Origin: Paraburkholderia tropica
GTDB lineage: Bacteria > Pseudomonadota > Gammaproteobacteria > Burkholderiales > Burkholderiaceae
DNA length: 64,000 nt
Direction: 5' to 3'
NCBI RefSeq assembly: GCF_900109265.1
Contig: NZ_FNZM01000001.1
Coordinates: forward strand, 310,001 to 374,000
Positions within the stretch are counted from its first letter, which is position 1. The number at the start of each line of letters is the position of its first letter. The position numbers were made by a program, and so were the translations under genes. Below, piece after piece: positions 45,916-54,830 of the stretch. Below the pieces are notes generated by a model. That model was not told where the DNA came from. It worked only from the letters and a program-made list of their open reading frames with translations, and did no database searches.

Positions 45916-46338
45916 TCAGAACTCGATGAGCGCGAAGTCTTCCTTGCCCACGTCGCAGAGCGGGCAGCGCCAGTCGTCGGGCACGTCGGCCCAGCGCGTG
46001 CCGGGCGCGAGGCCGTCGTCGGGCGCGCCGAGCGCTTCGTCGTAGACCCAGCCGCAGATCACGCAGACCCATTGCTTGAAGCCGTCGTCGGCCGCCTGTG
46101 CGGCTTTGGGCGCGTTCGTGTCTTGCGCGGCCTCGGCCTGTGCGTCCACACGCGGCGTGTCGAGCGCGACGACGAGCGGCGCCGACGTGCTCTCGCGATT
46201 CGCGAGCCGGGTTTGCAGGGTCTCGAGCAATGCGGCGGCTTCTTCAGCCGTGAAGTCGATCCAGTAGGGATCGCCGGCGCCGTCGTTCAGACGGTCGGGG
46301 GAGAACTGGATTTCGAGGGCGACGCCTTTCTTGTACAT
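45916..46338 (-). CDS. Rubredoxin with N-terminal extension
   Basis: A 140-residue protein. The C-terminal about 54 residues are a complete rubredoxin: CVIC (Cys92, Cys95), GWVYDEALGAPDDGLAPGTRWADVPDDW, CPLC (Cys125, Cys128), binding one iron for electron transfer. The N-terminal 86 residues have no recognised domain: a short region with PYWIDFTAEEAAALLETLQ, then an Ala/Gln-rich linker. ATG 46338 is chosen because the in-frame sequence upstream overlaps a separate small gene in another frame. It is preceded 43 bp upstream by that 42-residue membrane protein gene. Confidence 0.88.
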   Translation of the reverse strand: MYKKGVALEIQFSPDRLNDGAGDPYWIDFTAEEAAALLETLQTRLANRESTSAPLVVALDTPRVDAQAEAAQDTNAPKAAQAADDGFKQWVCVICGWVYDEALGAPDDGLAPGTRWADVPDDWRCPLCDVGKEDFALIEF

Positions 46339-46381
46339 AAGCGAAAACGGATTCCTGGGCGTCCCGTGCGGCGCGCCGCGC

Positions 46382-46510
46382 TTAGACGAACAGACGGACC
46401 AGAAGCGAGCCGGCGATGCCGCCAAAGGCGATCAGCGCGAGCATCTGCAGCAGAGAAATGGTCTTGCGCGGCGAAGCGTTCGGGGCGGGATGACGGGTCG
46501 TGGTGTTCAT
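46382..46510 (-). CDS. 42-residue single-pass membrane protein
   Basis: Reading leftwards from ATG 46510 to TAA 46382: a basic N-tail (MNTTTRHPAPNASPRKT) followed by one hydrophobic helix (ISLLQMLALIAFGGIAGSL) and the end LVRLFV. Codon use matches the neighbours and the N-tail is positive, predicting an inner-membrane protein with its N-terminus inside. It lies 43 bp upstream of the rubredoxin gene on the same strand, suggesting cotranscription. There is no known family; the Shine-Dalgarno is weak. Confidence 0.6.
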   Translation of the reverse strand: MNTTTRHPAPNASPRKTISLLQMLALIAFGGIAGSLLVRLFV

Positions 46511-46848
46511 GGATGTGCGATGGTCGTGCGACGCGCGCAGCCGGTTGGCGACGCGGCGCGAAAGGTGACGAAATCAGTGTCGAATCTCATGCGCCCGCAT
46601 TGGCGCGGCCCGGAGTTTCGCACGATTTCGCGTTCGCGGGGGCAATTGCACAGCGACCGCGCGCAGCGGCCGCACGGGCGTTGACGTCGGCGCAGGCCCA
46701 TCGGCACGACGCTGCTGATTATCGCCGCTAATCGGCTGAGGATTGAGCAGCGAACGGAGATGCATTATTTCGCGAGGGTTGAGAGCGCGGGCGGATTCTT
46801 TCTTTGAGCCCCGCTTTTTCGCCTCGGCTTCGTCTGCCTTGCATGCCT
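46511..46848. other. Intergenic region upstream of the small membrane protein gene
   Basis: 338 bp between the convergent-side end of the FUSC-type gene and the small membrane protein start. Open frames here lack family similarity and ribosome sites. It probably contains the promoter of the rubredoxin transcript; I see nothing else in it. Confidence 0.55.
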
Positions 46849-47406
46849 TCAAACATGCAGCCACTTGCGCTCCACGAGCGAAAACACCCAGCAGACCGGC
46901 ACCGCGCAGGCCATGCCGATGGCCACTTCCGCGACCCGGAACAGCGCCACGTCCCACACGGGGCCGTGCGTGGGGACCAGCAGCACGATGGTGGTGGTGA
47001 TTGCGCCAAGGCGCGCCGCCGTGCTCACCCGCAGACACCAGCACGCGATGATGACCACGGCCACCGCCACGAGATACGCGGTGAGGTTTTCCGGTCCGAG
47101 CGTGGCCGCCGCGAAGCCCACCACGCCGCCCGCGATGGCGCCGATGAACTGGTCGCGCGACTGCGCGAGCGTGTCCGCATAGTCATGCTGGGTGACGGCG
47201 ATGGCCGTGATCGCGGCCCAAAACGCCTGTTCGGTGTGCAGCGCATGGCCGATGGCGTACGCGAGCCCCGCGCCGCAGACGGCGCGCAATGCCATCAGCG
47301 TGCCTTGCGCCGCGCGGCTCTTGAGCGGCAGACGCTTGAGCGCGCCGAGCGCCGATTGCTGGAGCGACGAGAGATAGGCGAACAGATTGTCTTGCGGGTC
47401 GAGCAT
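46849..47406 (-). CDS. FUSC-family inner-membrane protein (truncated-type, aromatic-acid-exporter-like)
   Basis: A 185-residue membrane protein. RAAQGTLMALRAVCGAGLAYAIGHALHTEQAFWAAITAIAV (about 31-71) is the FUSC family signature, and about five TM helices follow, ending in WVFSLVERKWLHV. It lacks the large cytoplasmic domain and second membrane block of full-length AaeB/YccS (about 650-700 residues), so it belongs to the short FUSC class. ATG 47406 gives the family N-terminus. The role is unknown, possibly export of organic acids. Confidence 0.85.
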   Translation of the reverse strand: MLDPQDNLFAYLSSLQQSALGALKRLPLKSRAAQGTLMALRAVCGAGLAYAIGHALHTEQAFWAAITAIAVTQHDYADTLAQSRDQFIGAIAGGVVGFAAATLGPENLTAYLVAVAVVIIACWCLRVSTAARLGAITTTIVLLVPTHGPVWDVALFRVAEVAIGMACAVPVCWVFSLVERKWLHV

Positions 47407-47540
47407 TGCGTGATGAGAAAGTCGGTCTGAAATCGTTGACAACGGTGAGCGTGAAACGGTGCACGTGAAGCGGCGAGCGCGCAAGCCGGAACGCGCCGCC
47501 GCGAGCCGGCGAAGCATAGCAACTCACCCATGCGGCCGCC

Positions 47541-48920
47541 TTACGCCGCGCAGAGTTCCCCAAGGCAGGCGTCGAAGGCCGCGAGCAGACGATCGACGTC
47601 GGCTGCCGTCGTCTCCGGACACACCAGCATCATGTTGTGGAACGGCGTAATCAGCACGCCGCGATTGAGCAGATAGAGATGGATCACGTGTTCGAGTTCG
47701 TCGTCCATGGCGGCGCGCGCTTCGCTGCCATTGCGCGGCGGCGTCGCGCAGAACTGGAATTCGCTGCGTGCGCCCACGCGCGTCACGCACCACGGCAGCG
47801 CGTGTTTGTCGATGAGCGCGGCGAGTCCCGCAGCGAGCCGTTCCGAGAGCGCGAACATCAGCGCATAGGCGGCTTCGGTCATCACTTCGTCGAGCGTTGC
47901 GCGCATCGCGCTCATGGAGAGCGCGTTGGCCGTGAGCGTCGTGCCGATGCCCGAGTGGCCCGGCGGCGCGTCGAGTTTGGCTTTTTGCGCGCGGCCTGCG
48001 AGATCGGCGCTGAAGCCGTACACCGCGCAGGGCACGCCGCCGCCCACCGGTTTGCCGAGCACGAACAGGTCGGGCTCGATGCCGTGTTCGCGTGCATAAC
48101 CGCGCGGGCCGCTGCTGATGGTGTGGGTTTCGTCGATCAGCAGCAGCGCGCCGTGACGCCGGATGAGCGCCTGCGCTTCGCGCCAGAAGCCAGGCTCGGG
48201 GAGCACCATGCCGACGTTGGTCATCGCCGGTTCGGCGAGCACGCACGCGACGTCGTTGCCCGCGAGCGCCTGTTCGAGCGCCGCGAGGTCGTTGAATTCG
48301 ACCACGCGCGTATGCGGCAGCAGGTCGTGCACCTGGCCGAGCAGGCTGGCGCGCTGGGTGGGCGCGCCGTCGATCAGGTCGACGAAGACGTCGTCGACGG
48401 TGCCGTGATAGCAGCCGTTGAACACCACGATGGCCTGGCGGCCCGTGGCCGCGCGCGCCCAGCGCAGCGCGAAGCGGTTGGCGTCGCTCGCGGTCATGGC
48501 GAACTGCCAGTAAGGCAGCCCGAAGCGTTCGGCAAGCGCCGCGCCGACGGCCACCGCGTCGGCGCCCGGCAGCATGGTCGTGAAGCCGCGTTCGGCCTGC
48601 TGCGCGAGCGCGCGCGCCACGGCGGGCGGCGCGTGGCCGAACATCGCGCCCGTGTCGCCGAGGCAGAAGTCCACATAGCGATGGCCGTCCACGTCGCTGA
48701 AGGCCGCGCCGCGCGCGGCGTCCACGTAGAGCGAGAACGGCGTGGACCAGTCGTTCATCCAGTGCAGCGGCACGCCGAACAGCAGATGCTGCGCCGCTTG
48801 CGCCGACAACGCCTGCGATGCCGGACGCGCGGCGACAAACGCGTCGCGCTCGCGTGCCAGCACGCGCCGCGCGCGTTCCCGGTTCACGCCGTGATTCTGC
48901 GAGGTTGGCCTGTCCTGCAT
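47541..48920 (-). CDS. Class III aminotransferase (glutamate-1-semialdehyde-aminotransferase-like)
   Basis: A 459-residue PLP enzyme. Motifs: DVDGHRYVDFCLGDTGAMFGH (about 76-96), GCYHGTVDDVFVD, AEPAMTNVGMVLPEPGF, LLLIDETHTISSGPRGYA (Asp contacting PLP N1) and VLGKPVGGGVPCAVYG with the PLP lysine. The sequence is close to HemL-like transaminases, but surroundings give no tetrapyrrole context, so the substrate is uncertain. ATG 48920 follows AGGAG with good spacing. It is monocistronic. Confidence 0.88.
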   Translation of the reverse strand: MQDRPTSQNHGVNRERARRVLARERDAFVAARPASQALSAQAAQHLLFGVPLHWMNDWSTPFSLYVDAARGAAFSDVDGHRYVDFCLGDTGAMFGHAPPAVARALAQQAERGFTTMLPGADAVAVGAALAERFGLPYWQFAMTASDANRFALRWARAATGRQAIVVFNGCYHGTVDDVFVDLIDGAPTQRASLLGQVHDLLPHTRVVEFNDLAALEQALAGNDVACVLAEPAMTNVGMVLPEPGFWREAQALIRRHGALLLIDETHTISSGPRGYAREHGIEPDLFVLGKPVGGGVPCAVYGFSADLAGRAQKAKLDAPPGHSGIGTTLTANALSMSAMRATLDEVMTEAAYALMFALSERLAAGLAALIDKHALPWCVTRVGARSEFQFCATPPRNGSEARAAMDDELEHVIHLYLLNRGVLITPFHNMMLVCPETTAADVDRLLAAFDACLGELCAA

Positions 48921-49045
48921 GGGCGCTCCTGAGTCCTGTTGGGTTCGGAGCCATCCTCGCATGGCCGGCGTACGTTCGACAATTCGGTCAAACAGCCTAT
49001 GCCGTCCGGCCGATGGGCACGCTCCGCGAAGCGCGCCGCACAATG

Positions 49046-49087
49046 AAAAACGCGCTGCGTCGCAAGTGTCTTGCGTCGCAGCGCGTT
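49046..49087 (-). terminator. Intrinsic terminator of the pirin-doxX transcript
   Basis: Arms 49049-49066 and 49070-49087 pair over 18 positions with one T-T mismatch and a 3-nt loop. A leftward U5 tract follows (49046-49050 on the complementary strand). It ends 48 bp after the doxX stop. Confidence 0.85.
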
Positions 49088-49135
49088 GTTTTCTGCCTTC
49101 TTGCCTTAAGCCGCGCGGGGCGGCTCCCCGGCGTC

Positions 49136-49549
49136 TTACTGGCGATCGATCGAGAACTTGCCCGGACCGGCCACGGCGAGGGCCAGCAGACCGCCCGCGA
49201 TGCTCACGTTCTTGTAGAAGTTGATCATGTTGGCCATCTGGTCGGCGCCCGTCATGTTCCAGAAGTGATGGCCGATGATCGCGGTCGCCACGGTGTAGAG
49301 CGCGAGCAGCACGGCGAGCGGACGCGTATAGAAGCCCACGACGATCAGAATGCCCACCACGAATTCCATGACGACGGCGATCACCGCCGAGAGCATCGGC
49401 GCCGGCGCGCCCACGTGCGCCATATAGTCGACCGTGCCGGAGAATCCGGTGATCTTGGACCAGCCGAACAGCACGAACAGGGCGGCCAGCAGGATACGTG
49501 AGACCAGCAGGACGGCATCGTTGCCTTGCCCGAACAGGTTATGTCGCAT
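49136..49549 (-). CDS. DoxX-family membrane protein
   Basis: A 137-residue, four-TM protein. The family signature LLVSRILLAALFVLFGWSKITGF (about 14-36) and MEFVVGILIVVGFYTRPLAVLLALYTVATAIIGHHFW are clear. DoxX/YqjF proteins are linked to oxidative or redox stress, but the biochemical role is not settled. ATG 49549 begins the recognised domain with GAGAACACC upstream. It follows the pirin gene by 137 bp containing a strong hairpin, and the pairing with pirin is common in proteobacteria. Confidence 0.92.
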   Translation of the reverse strand: MRHNLFGQGNDAVLLVSRILLAALFVLFGWSKITGFSGTVDYMAHVGAPAPMLSAVIAVVMEFVVGILIVVGFYTRPLAVLLALYTVATAIIGHHFWNMTGADQMANMINFYKNVSIAGGLLALAVAGPGKFSIDRQ

Positions 49550-49617
49550 GGTGTTCTCTCCGAAGAACTTGATTGAGGCGTGAATGTTATTGACTTGCTT
49601 GTGCGCACTCGCCGGGC

Positions 49618-49641
49618 GGCGGCCTGTGTTCACAGGCCGCC
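49618..49641. repeat. Intercistronic hairpin between pirin and doxX genes
   Basis: GGCGGCCTGTG-TT-CACAGGCCGCC: perfect 11-bp arms with a 2-nt spacer (in RNA a slightly larger loop). It lies inside the leftward pirin-doxX unit without a U tract and is probably an mRNA processing or stability element. Confidence 0.7.
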
Positions 49642-49686
49642 TGACTCCGGTCCGCGCGCCTTGAGTACGACGATGGCGTGCGGTGC

Positions 49687-50412
49687 TTACGACCAGAGTT
49701 CCGACACTTCGATATTACGCAGATCGAAGACCAGGACTTCGGCATCGTGTCCGTCGGTGAAGGTCAGTTCGCGTTCCGAGCGGATCCGCGCGCCGTCGCC
49801 TTCGCCCATTTCCACGCCGTTGAGCTTCACGCTGCCGCGCGCCACGTGGACATAGGCGTGGCGTTCGGCGCCGATCTCGACCTTCGCGCTCTCCGCGCCG
49901 TCGAGCCGGCCGGCGTAGACGCGGGCGTCCTGGCGCAGCAGCAGCGAATCGTCGGCGCCGTCCGGCGAGAGGATCAGGCGGAACTTGCCGCGCTTTTCTT
50001 CATCGGCGATGTTCTTCTGCTGATAGCGCGGTTGCGCGCCCTTCTCGTTCGGCGCAATCCAGATCTGCAGGAAGTGCACCGGCTGATCGGCCGAATGGTT
50101 GAACTCGCTGTGCGCGACGCCCGTGCCGGCGCTCATCAGCTGCACGTCGCCGGGGACGATCACCGAGCCCGTGCCCATCGAATCCTTATGTTCGAGCGCG
50201 CCTTCCAGCACGTACGAAAAGATTTCCATGTCGCGGTGCGGGTGCTTGCCGAAGCCGCGCGCCGGAGCGACGCGGTCGTCGTTGATCACCAGCAGGTCCG
50301 AGAAACCGGTTTGCTTCGGGTCGTAGTAATTGGCGAACGAAAAGGTGTGACGCGAGCTGAGCCAGCCATGTTCACCGCGGCCACGTTGGTCTGCTTTGCG
50401 AAGTTCGATCAT
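49687..50412 (-). CDS. Pirin-family protein (quercetinase-like cupin)
   Basis: A 241-residue bicupin. Metal-binding residues occur in FGKHPHRDMEIFSYVLEGALEHKDS and GTGVAHSEFNHS in the N-terminal cupin. The protein resembles E. coli YhhW, a quercetin 2,3-dioxygenase-like pirin. The cellular role is uncertain (redox or stress related). It starts at ATG 50412, followed by doxX, and is divergent from a LysR regulator that probably controls both genes. Confidence 0.93.
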   Translation of the reverse strand: MIELRKADQRGRGEHGWLSSRHTFSFANYYDPKQTGFSDLLVINDDRVAPARGFGKHPHRDMEIFSYVLEGALEHKDSMGTGSVIVPGDVQLMSAGTGVAHSEFNHSADQPVHFLQIWIAPNEKGAQPRYQQKNIADEEKRGKFRLILSPDGADDSLLLRQDARVYAGRLDGAESAKVEIGAERHAYVHVARGSVKLNGVEMGEGDGARIRSERELTFTDGHDAEVLVFDLRNIEVSELWS

Positions 50413-50545
50413 GTTCTCTCTCCAGTTCGGTGGGGCCGTTTCGGCCCGGAATGTTGTGCTGCGATGGAAGAGAGTTTAGGTCAATCAAAGCGATGTAAAT
50501 CGCCGTAAAATAGTACTCACTGTCACATTTAAGTGGACAATCGCA

Positions 50546-51454
50546 ATGCAACTCGACGACATGCGGATCTTCGTAAATACCGTGGATGCGGGCAATTTCA
50601 CGGCGGCGGGCCACCGGCTGCGGCTTTCCAAGCAGTTCGTGAGCCGCCGCGTGGCCGCGCTGGAGGCCGATCTGGGCGCGCGGCTGCTGGTGCGCAACAC
50701 GCGCAAGCTGGCGGTCACCGATCTCGGCCAGGACTTCTACGAGCGCGCGAAACGCATCCTCGCCGACGTGAACGAGGCCGAGCAGGCCATGTCGGCGCGG
50801 CGCTCGGAGCCGCGCGGGCTGCTCAAGGTCAGTGCGCCGATGTCGTTCGGCATGGCGCATCTGTCGCCGCTGGTCGCGGAATTCCTGCGCGAGCATCCGG
50901 ACGTGCGCTTCGACATGGATCTGAGCGACCGCAGCGTGGACGTGATCGGCGAGGGCTTCGACATGGCGCTGCGCATCGGGCGGCTCGCCGATTCCACGCT
51001 GGTGGCGCAAAAGCTCATCGACGTGCGCATGATCGCGTGTTGCAGCCCCGGCTACCGCCGCCGACGCCGCGCGCCGCAAACGCCCGAGGATCTCGCGCAG
51101 CACGACTGTCTGCCCTACGGCCAGCAGGGGCGCGCGCCGTGGGAATTCATGGTCGGCGGCGTGCGTACGCCGTTCGAGGTGCATGGGCCGCTGCGCGCCA
51201 ACAATGGCGAGGTGATCCGCGACGCGGCCATCGCGGGGCTCGGCATCTGTTATCTGCCGGACTTCATCGTGGCGGGATCGGTGGACGCGGGCGTGCTCGT
51301 CGAAGTGCTGGAAGACTACATGCCGCCGCCGAACGCGCTGCACGCGCTTTATCCGCAGCACCGCGAGGCGTCGGTGACGATCCGCGCCTTTACGCAATAT
51401 CTGCGCGAACGGCTGGCCGCGCGGGCGGCCACGGCGCGCGGCGGCGCGCTTTGA
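50546..51454 (+). CDS. LysR-family transcriptional regulator
   Basis: A 302-residue LTTR. The HTH is MQLDDMRIFVNTVDAGNFTAAGHRLRLSKQFVSRRVAALEADLGARLLVRNTRKLAVTDLG (1-61), with a substrate-binding domain (about 90-290). RYRRRR-type basic stretch at about 171-176 is unusual within that domain. It is divergent from pirin-doxX across 133 bp, the usual place for LTTR control. The effector is unknown. Confidence 0.93.
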   Translation: MQLDDMRIFVNTVDAGNFTAAGHRLRLSKQFVSRRVAALEADLGARLLVRNTRKLAVTDLGQDFYERAKRILADVNEAEQAMSARRSEPRGLLKVSAPMSFGMAHLSPLVAEFLREHPDVRFDMDLSDRSVDVIGEGFDMALRIGRLADSTLVAQKLIDVRMIACCSPGYRRRRRAPQTPEDLAQHDCLPYGQQGRAPWEFMVGGVRTPFEVHGPLRANNGEVIRDAAIAGLGICYLPDFIVAGSVDAGVLVEVLEDYMPPPNALHALYPQHREASVTIRAFTQYLRERLAARAATARGGAL

Positions 51455-51964
51455 TGCAAGGCGCATGCGTGTTGTGCGTCAGACTGCGCCGGGCCTTGAG
51501 GAATAGCAGTTGCGCCTGCATCTGTTGAATACAGCGCGCGCAATAACTGGCGTCAGTTCCCCGGAACCCGGCGCGGGTTTGCGCGATCACAGCGGTTGCG
51601 GCTGACGCCCAGTCGCCCGTCGCGTGTCCTCGTTTGTCATCAAGCCAGAGGCAAACTGACGAGAACAGCCGCATGACGGCCGTTCTGCCGCTCTCGGATG
51701 CACCAAAGCGGGGCGCAAACGCGGCAGTGAAGTGAGGCGCGATGTCGCAGTTTCGTTGTATGCTCACCGCCCCGACGGTTGCGCGGGCCGCCCCCGGGCG
51801 GCGCGGACGCCCGGCTGGCGGGCTTCGGCGGCTCTCATAGGGCTTTTCCGGGGTCCGATAGGCACGGTTTATTCCCGCGATCAAAGCAACCAATTTTTCA
51901 AATGGGCGTAGATCCCTTAATCTTCGTCCATACCTTTTCCCAACCCAGAGCGAGGAAACAACGC
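51455..51964. other. Intergenic region upstream of ahpC
   Basis: 510 bp with no credible gene. A long-range inverted repeat GGCGTCAG (51549-51556) / CTGACGCC (51602-51609) encloses a smaller stem AACCCG-GCG-CGGGTT. Nearer ahpC are ATAG elements at 51837-51840 and 51858-51861; the second reads ATAG-N7-TTAT, weakly like an OxyR half-site. The ahpC promoter should be here. Confidence 0.5.
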
Positions 51965-52528
51965 ATGTCTCTCATCAACACGCAGGTCAAGCCGTTCAAC
52001 GCAACCGCATACCACAACGGCAAGTTCGTTCCGGTCTCTGAAGAAAACCTGAAGGGCAAGTGGTCGGTTGTCGTGTTCTACCCGGCTGACTTCACGTTCG
52101 TGTGCCCGACGGAACTCGGCGATCTGGCCGACCAGTACGCAGAATTCCAGAAGCTGGGCGTTGAGATCTACGGTGTGTCGACCGACACGCACTTCACGCA
52201 CAAGGCATGGCACGACACGTCGGACACCATCGCCAAGATCCAGTACCCGCTGGTCGGCGACCCGACGGGCGCGATCACGCGTAACTTCGACGTCATGATC
52301 GAAGAAGAAGGTCTGGCACTGCGCGGCACGTTCGTGATCAACCCGGAAGGCGAGATCAAGCTGTGCGAAATCCACGACAACGGCATCGGCCGTGACGCCA
52401 AGGAACTGCTGCGCAAGGTGCAAGCTGCTCAGTACGTGGCATCGCACCCGGGTGAAGTCTGCCCCGCCAAGTGGACGCCGGGCGCAGAAACGCTCAAGCC
52501 GTCGCTCGACCTGGTCGGCAAGATCTAA
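51965..52528 (+). CDS. ahpC: Alkyl hydroperoxide reductase subunit C (2-Cys peroxiredoxin)
   Basis: A 187-residue typical 2-Cys peroxiredoxin. The peroxidatic Cys47 lies in [13 protein letters not shown] and the resolving Cys166 in GEVCPAKW, with the C-terminal arm present. It reduces H2O2, organic peroxides and peroxynitrite and is recycled by AhpF, encoded downstream. Codon choice is visibly more biased than its neighbours (AAC, AAG, GAA dominate), as expected for a very highly expressed gene. GAGGAAACAACGC precedes ATG 51965. Confidence 0.97.
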   Translation: MSLINTQVKPFNATAYHNGKFVPVSEENLKGKWSVVVFYPADFTFVCPTELGDLADQYAEFQKLGVEIYGVSTDTHFTHKAWHDTSDTIAKIQYPLVGDPTGAITRNFDVMIEEEGLALRGTFVINPEGEIKLCEIHDNGIGRDAKELLRKVQAAQYVASHPGEVCPAKWTPGAETLKPSLDLVGKI

Positions 52529-52588
52529 GCGTCGTTTCACCCGCGCGATCGTCATGACCGCGTGACGCTGAAGCTGTACCGCTGTATC

Positions 52589-52620
52589 TCCGGGCCGCGC
52601 CTTCGCGGCAGCGGCCCGGA
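52589..52620. repeat. Intercistronic hairpin between ahpC and ahpF
   Basis: TCCGGGCCGC and GCGGCCCGGA (perfect 10-bp arms) around a 12-nt loop that can pair further. It lies 60 bp after the ahpC stop with no U tract. It may protect abundant ahpC mRNA while limiting read-through into ahpF. Confidence 0.75.
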
Positions 52621-52706
52621 CGCCTGATCCGCCCCTGTGCAGGACGGCGAAATTTGCCAGGCAATACTTAAGAATTCCCCCGCTTCTTCTCTAGCCGGAA
52701 AACGCC

Positions 52707-54308
52707 ATGCTCGACGCCAATCTCAAGACCCAACTGAAAAGCTACCTCGAAAAAGTCACGCAGTCGATCGAGATCGTCGCGTATCTGGACGACGGCGAGA
52801 AGTCGCAAGAACTGCAGCAACTGCTGCAGGACATCGCACCGCTCTCGGACCGTATTGCGCTCGAAGAACGCCGTGGCGCCGCAGCCGGCGACGCGCGTAC
52901 CCCTTCGTTCGAGATCAAGCGCGCCAATTCGGACGTGAAGGTCACGTTCGCGGGCATTCCGATGGGCCATGAATTCACGTCGCTCGTGCTGGCGCTGCTC
53001 CAGGTGGGCGGCTACCCGGTCAAGCTCGAAGACGAAACGATCGAACAGGTCAAGTCGCTCGACGGCGTGTTCTCGTTCGAAGTCTATATGTCGCTGTCGT
53101 GCCAGAACTGCCCGGAAGTCGTGCAGTCGATCAACGCGATGGCGGCGCTCAACCCGAATGTGAAGATCGTCACGATCGACGGCGCGCTGTTCCAGGGCGA
53201 AGTCGAGAAGCGCCAGATCATGGCCGTGCCGACCATCTACCTGAACGGCGAAGTGTTCGGCCAGGGCCGCATGGGCGTCGAGGAAATCCTCGCGAAGCTC
53301 GATACGGGCGCCTCGGCGCGTGCCGCCGAAAAGCTGAATCAGAAGGACGTGTTCGACATGCTGATCGTCGGCGGCGGCCCCGCCGGCGCGGCAGCCGCGA
53401 TCTACTCGGCGCGCAAGGGTATCAAGACGGGCGTGCTGGCCGAACGTTTCGGCGGCCAGGTGCTCGACACGATGTCGATCGAAAACTTCGTCTCGGTGAA
53501 GGAAACGGAAGGACCGAAGTTCGCGGCGGCGCTCGAACAGCACGTGCGTGCCTATGACGTCGACATCATGAACCTGCAGCGCGCCGAAGCCATCGTGCCG
53601 GTCGGCAAGGGTTTCGAAGTGCGCACGCAAAGCGGCGCGACGCTGCGCGCGAAAAGCGTGGTGCTGGCGACCGGTGCGCGCTGGCGCAATGTCGATGTGC
53701 CGGGCGAGCAGGAGTACAAGAACAAGGGCGTGGCGTACTGCCCGCACTGCGACGGTCCGCTGTTCAAGGGCAAGCGCGTGGCGGTGATCGGTGGCGGCAA
53801 CTCGGGCGTCGAGGCGGCGATCGACCTCGCCGGCATCGTGAGCCACGTCACGCTGCTCGAATTCGGCGCGCAACTGCGTGCGGACGAAGTGCTGCAACGC
53901 AAGCTGCGCAGCCTGCCGAACGTCACGGTGCACGTGAACGCGCAGACGACCGAAATCGTCGGCGACGGCCAGAAGGTCACGGGCCTTGCGTTCCTCGAAC
54001 GCACCACGGGCGAGAAGCATCATCTCGAACTCGAAGGCGTGTTCGTGCAGATCGGTCTGGTGCCGAACACCGAGTTCCTGAAGGGCACGGTGGCGCTCTC
54101 GAAGCACGGCGAGATCGAAGTGGATGCGAAGGGTCAGACGTCGGTGCCGGGTCTGTTCGCGGCGGGCGACGTCACCACGGTCCCGTTCAAGCAGATCGTG
54201 ATCGCCGTGGGTGAAGGCGCGAAGGCTTCGCTCGGCGCGTTCGACTACCTGATCCGCTCGTCGGCGGACGACGAGGAAGATGCGAAGGTCGCCGCCGCGG
54301 TGGTCTGA
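52707..54308 (+). CDS. ahpF: Alkyl hydroperoxide reductase subunit F
   Basis: A 533-residue flavoprotein disulfide reductase. The N-terminal tandem thioredoxin-like domain carries Cys132/Cys135 (SCQNCPE). The thioredoxin-reductase-like part has FAD motif [18 protein letters not shown] (about 221-238), the redox pair Cys345/Cys348 in YCPHCDG and NAD motif [12 protein letters not shown]. It passes electrons from NADH to AhpC. Length is close to E. coli AhpF (521). It lies 178 bp downstream of ahpC, separated by a hairpin, and is followed by a strong terminator. Confidence 0.97.
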   Translation: MLDANLKTQLKSYLEKVTQSIEIVAYLDDGEKSQELQQLLQDIAPLSDRIALEERRGAAAGDARTPSFEIKRANSDVKVTFAGIPMGHEFTSLVLALLQVGGYPVKLEDETIEQVKSLDGVFSFEVYMSLSCQNCPEVVQSINAMAALNPNVKIVTIDGALFQGEVEKRQIMAVPTIYLNGEVFGQGRMGVEEILAKLDTGASARAAEKLNQKDVFDMLIVGGGPAGAAAAIYSARKGIKTGVLAERFGGQVLDTMSIENFVSVKETEGPKFAAALEQHVRAYDVDIMNLQRAEAIVPVGKGFEVRTQSGATLRAKSVVLATGARWRNVDVPGEQEYKNKGVAYCPHCDGPLFKGKRVAVIGGGNSGVEAAIDLAGIVSHVTLLEFGAQLRADEVLQRKLRSLPNVTVHVNAQTTEIVGDGQKVTGLAFLERTTGEKHHLELEGVFVQIGLVPNTEFLKGTVALSKHGEIEVDAKGQTSVPGLFAAGDVTTVPFKQIVIAVGEGAKASLGAFDYLIRSSADDEEDAKVAAAVV

Positions 54309-54348
54309 CGCGCGCCTCACACCGAAAGGTTTTAGCAGTCTCTCTTTG

Positions 54349-54375
54349 CGCCGGCTTCGTGCCGGCGTTTTTTTT
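54349..54375 (+). terminator. Intrinsic terminator of ahpF
   Basis: CGCCGGC-TTCGT-GCCGGCG followed by eight T: a classical intrinsic terminator 40 bp after the ahpF stop. Confidence 0.93.
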
Positions 54376-54482
54376 GTCCGCGAATTTGTCTGTGGAATGC
54401 GGGCGCGGATACCCCGTGCAAGCGCCTCGCGGACGTGACACACTAAATGCACGGCGCGTTGCCGATCGAGAAGGAGACTGCC

Positions 54483-54749
54483 GTGGACCGCGAAACCTTT
54501 GTTCGCACGCTGGCCGAAGAAGGCTTTCCCGAACCCGTGCTCGTGACGCGCGAGCATGGCGCGATGGACGAGCATACGCATCCGTTCGAAGCGAAAGCGC
54601 TGATCGTGATGGGCGAGATCACGATCGGCGCGGATGGCGAGGAGCGGCTATATCGTGTCGGCGACGTGTTTCATCTGGCCGCCGGGCAGCCGCATGTCGA
54701 GCGCTATGGGCCGCAGGGCGTGCAGTATCTGGCGGGACGCAAGGATTGA
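54483..54749 (+). CDS. Small single-domain cupin protein
   Basis: An 88-residue cupin_2 protein. Metal-site residues appear in MDEHTHPFEAKALIVMGEI (His, His, Glu) and FHLAAGQPHVERYG (His). The start is the GTG at 54483, because AAGGAG lies 6 nt before it; the ATG 36 bp upstream has no ribosome site. Small cupins of this type bind a metal and often act as sensors or small-molecule-modifying enzymes; the function is unknown. It is monocistronic between two terminators. Confidence 0.82.
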   Translation: MDRETFVRTLAEEGFPEPVLVTREHGAMDEHTHPFEAKALIVMGEITIGADGEERLYRVGDVFHLAAGQPHVERYGPQGVQYLAGRKD

Positions 54750-54755
54750 GTCGAA

Positions 54756-54785
54756 AAAAATGGCTGCCGGAAGGCAGCCATTTTT
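54756..54785. terminator. Bidirectional intrinsic terminator between cupin and AcvB/VirJ genes
   Basis: AAAAATGGCTGCC-GGAA-GGCAGCCATTTTT: 13 paired bases with a 4-nt loop and A/T tracts on both sides, serving both convergent genes. Confidence 0.93.
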
Positions 54786-54830
54786 CCTTGCAGCGATGCG
54801 CGAATCCAGGGACGCGTGGACCCGCACGGT

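Noticed and set aside
51837..51872. OxyR binding site upstream of ahpC
   Set aside because: ATAG elements exist, but the repeat spacing is 21 rather than 22 bp and only one of the expected CTAT partners is approximated (TTAT); too weak to annotate.
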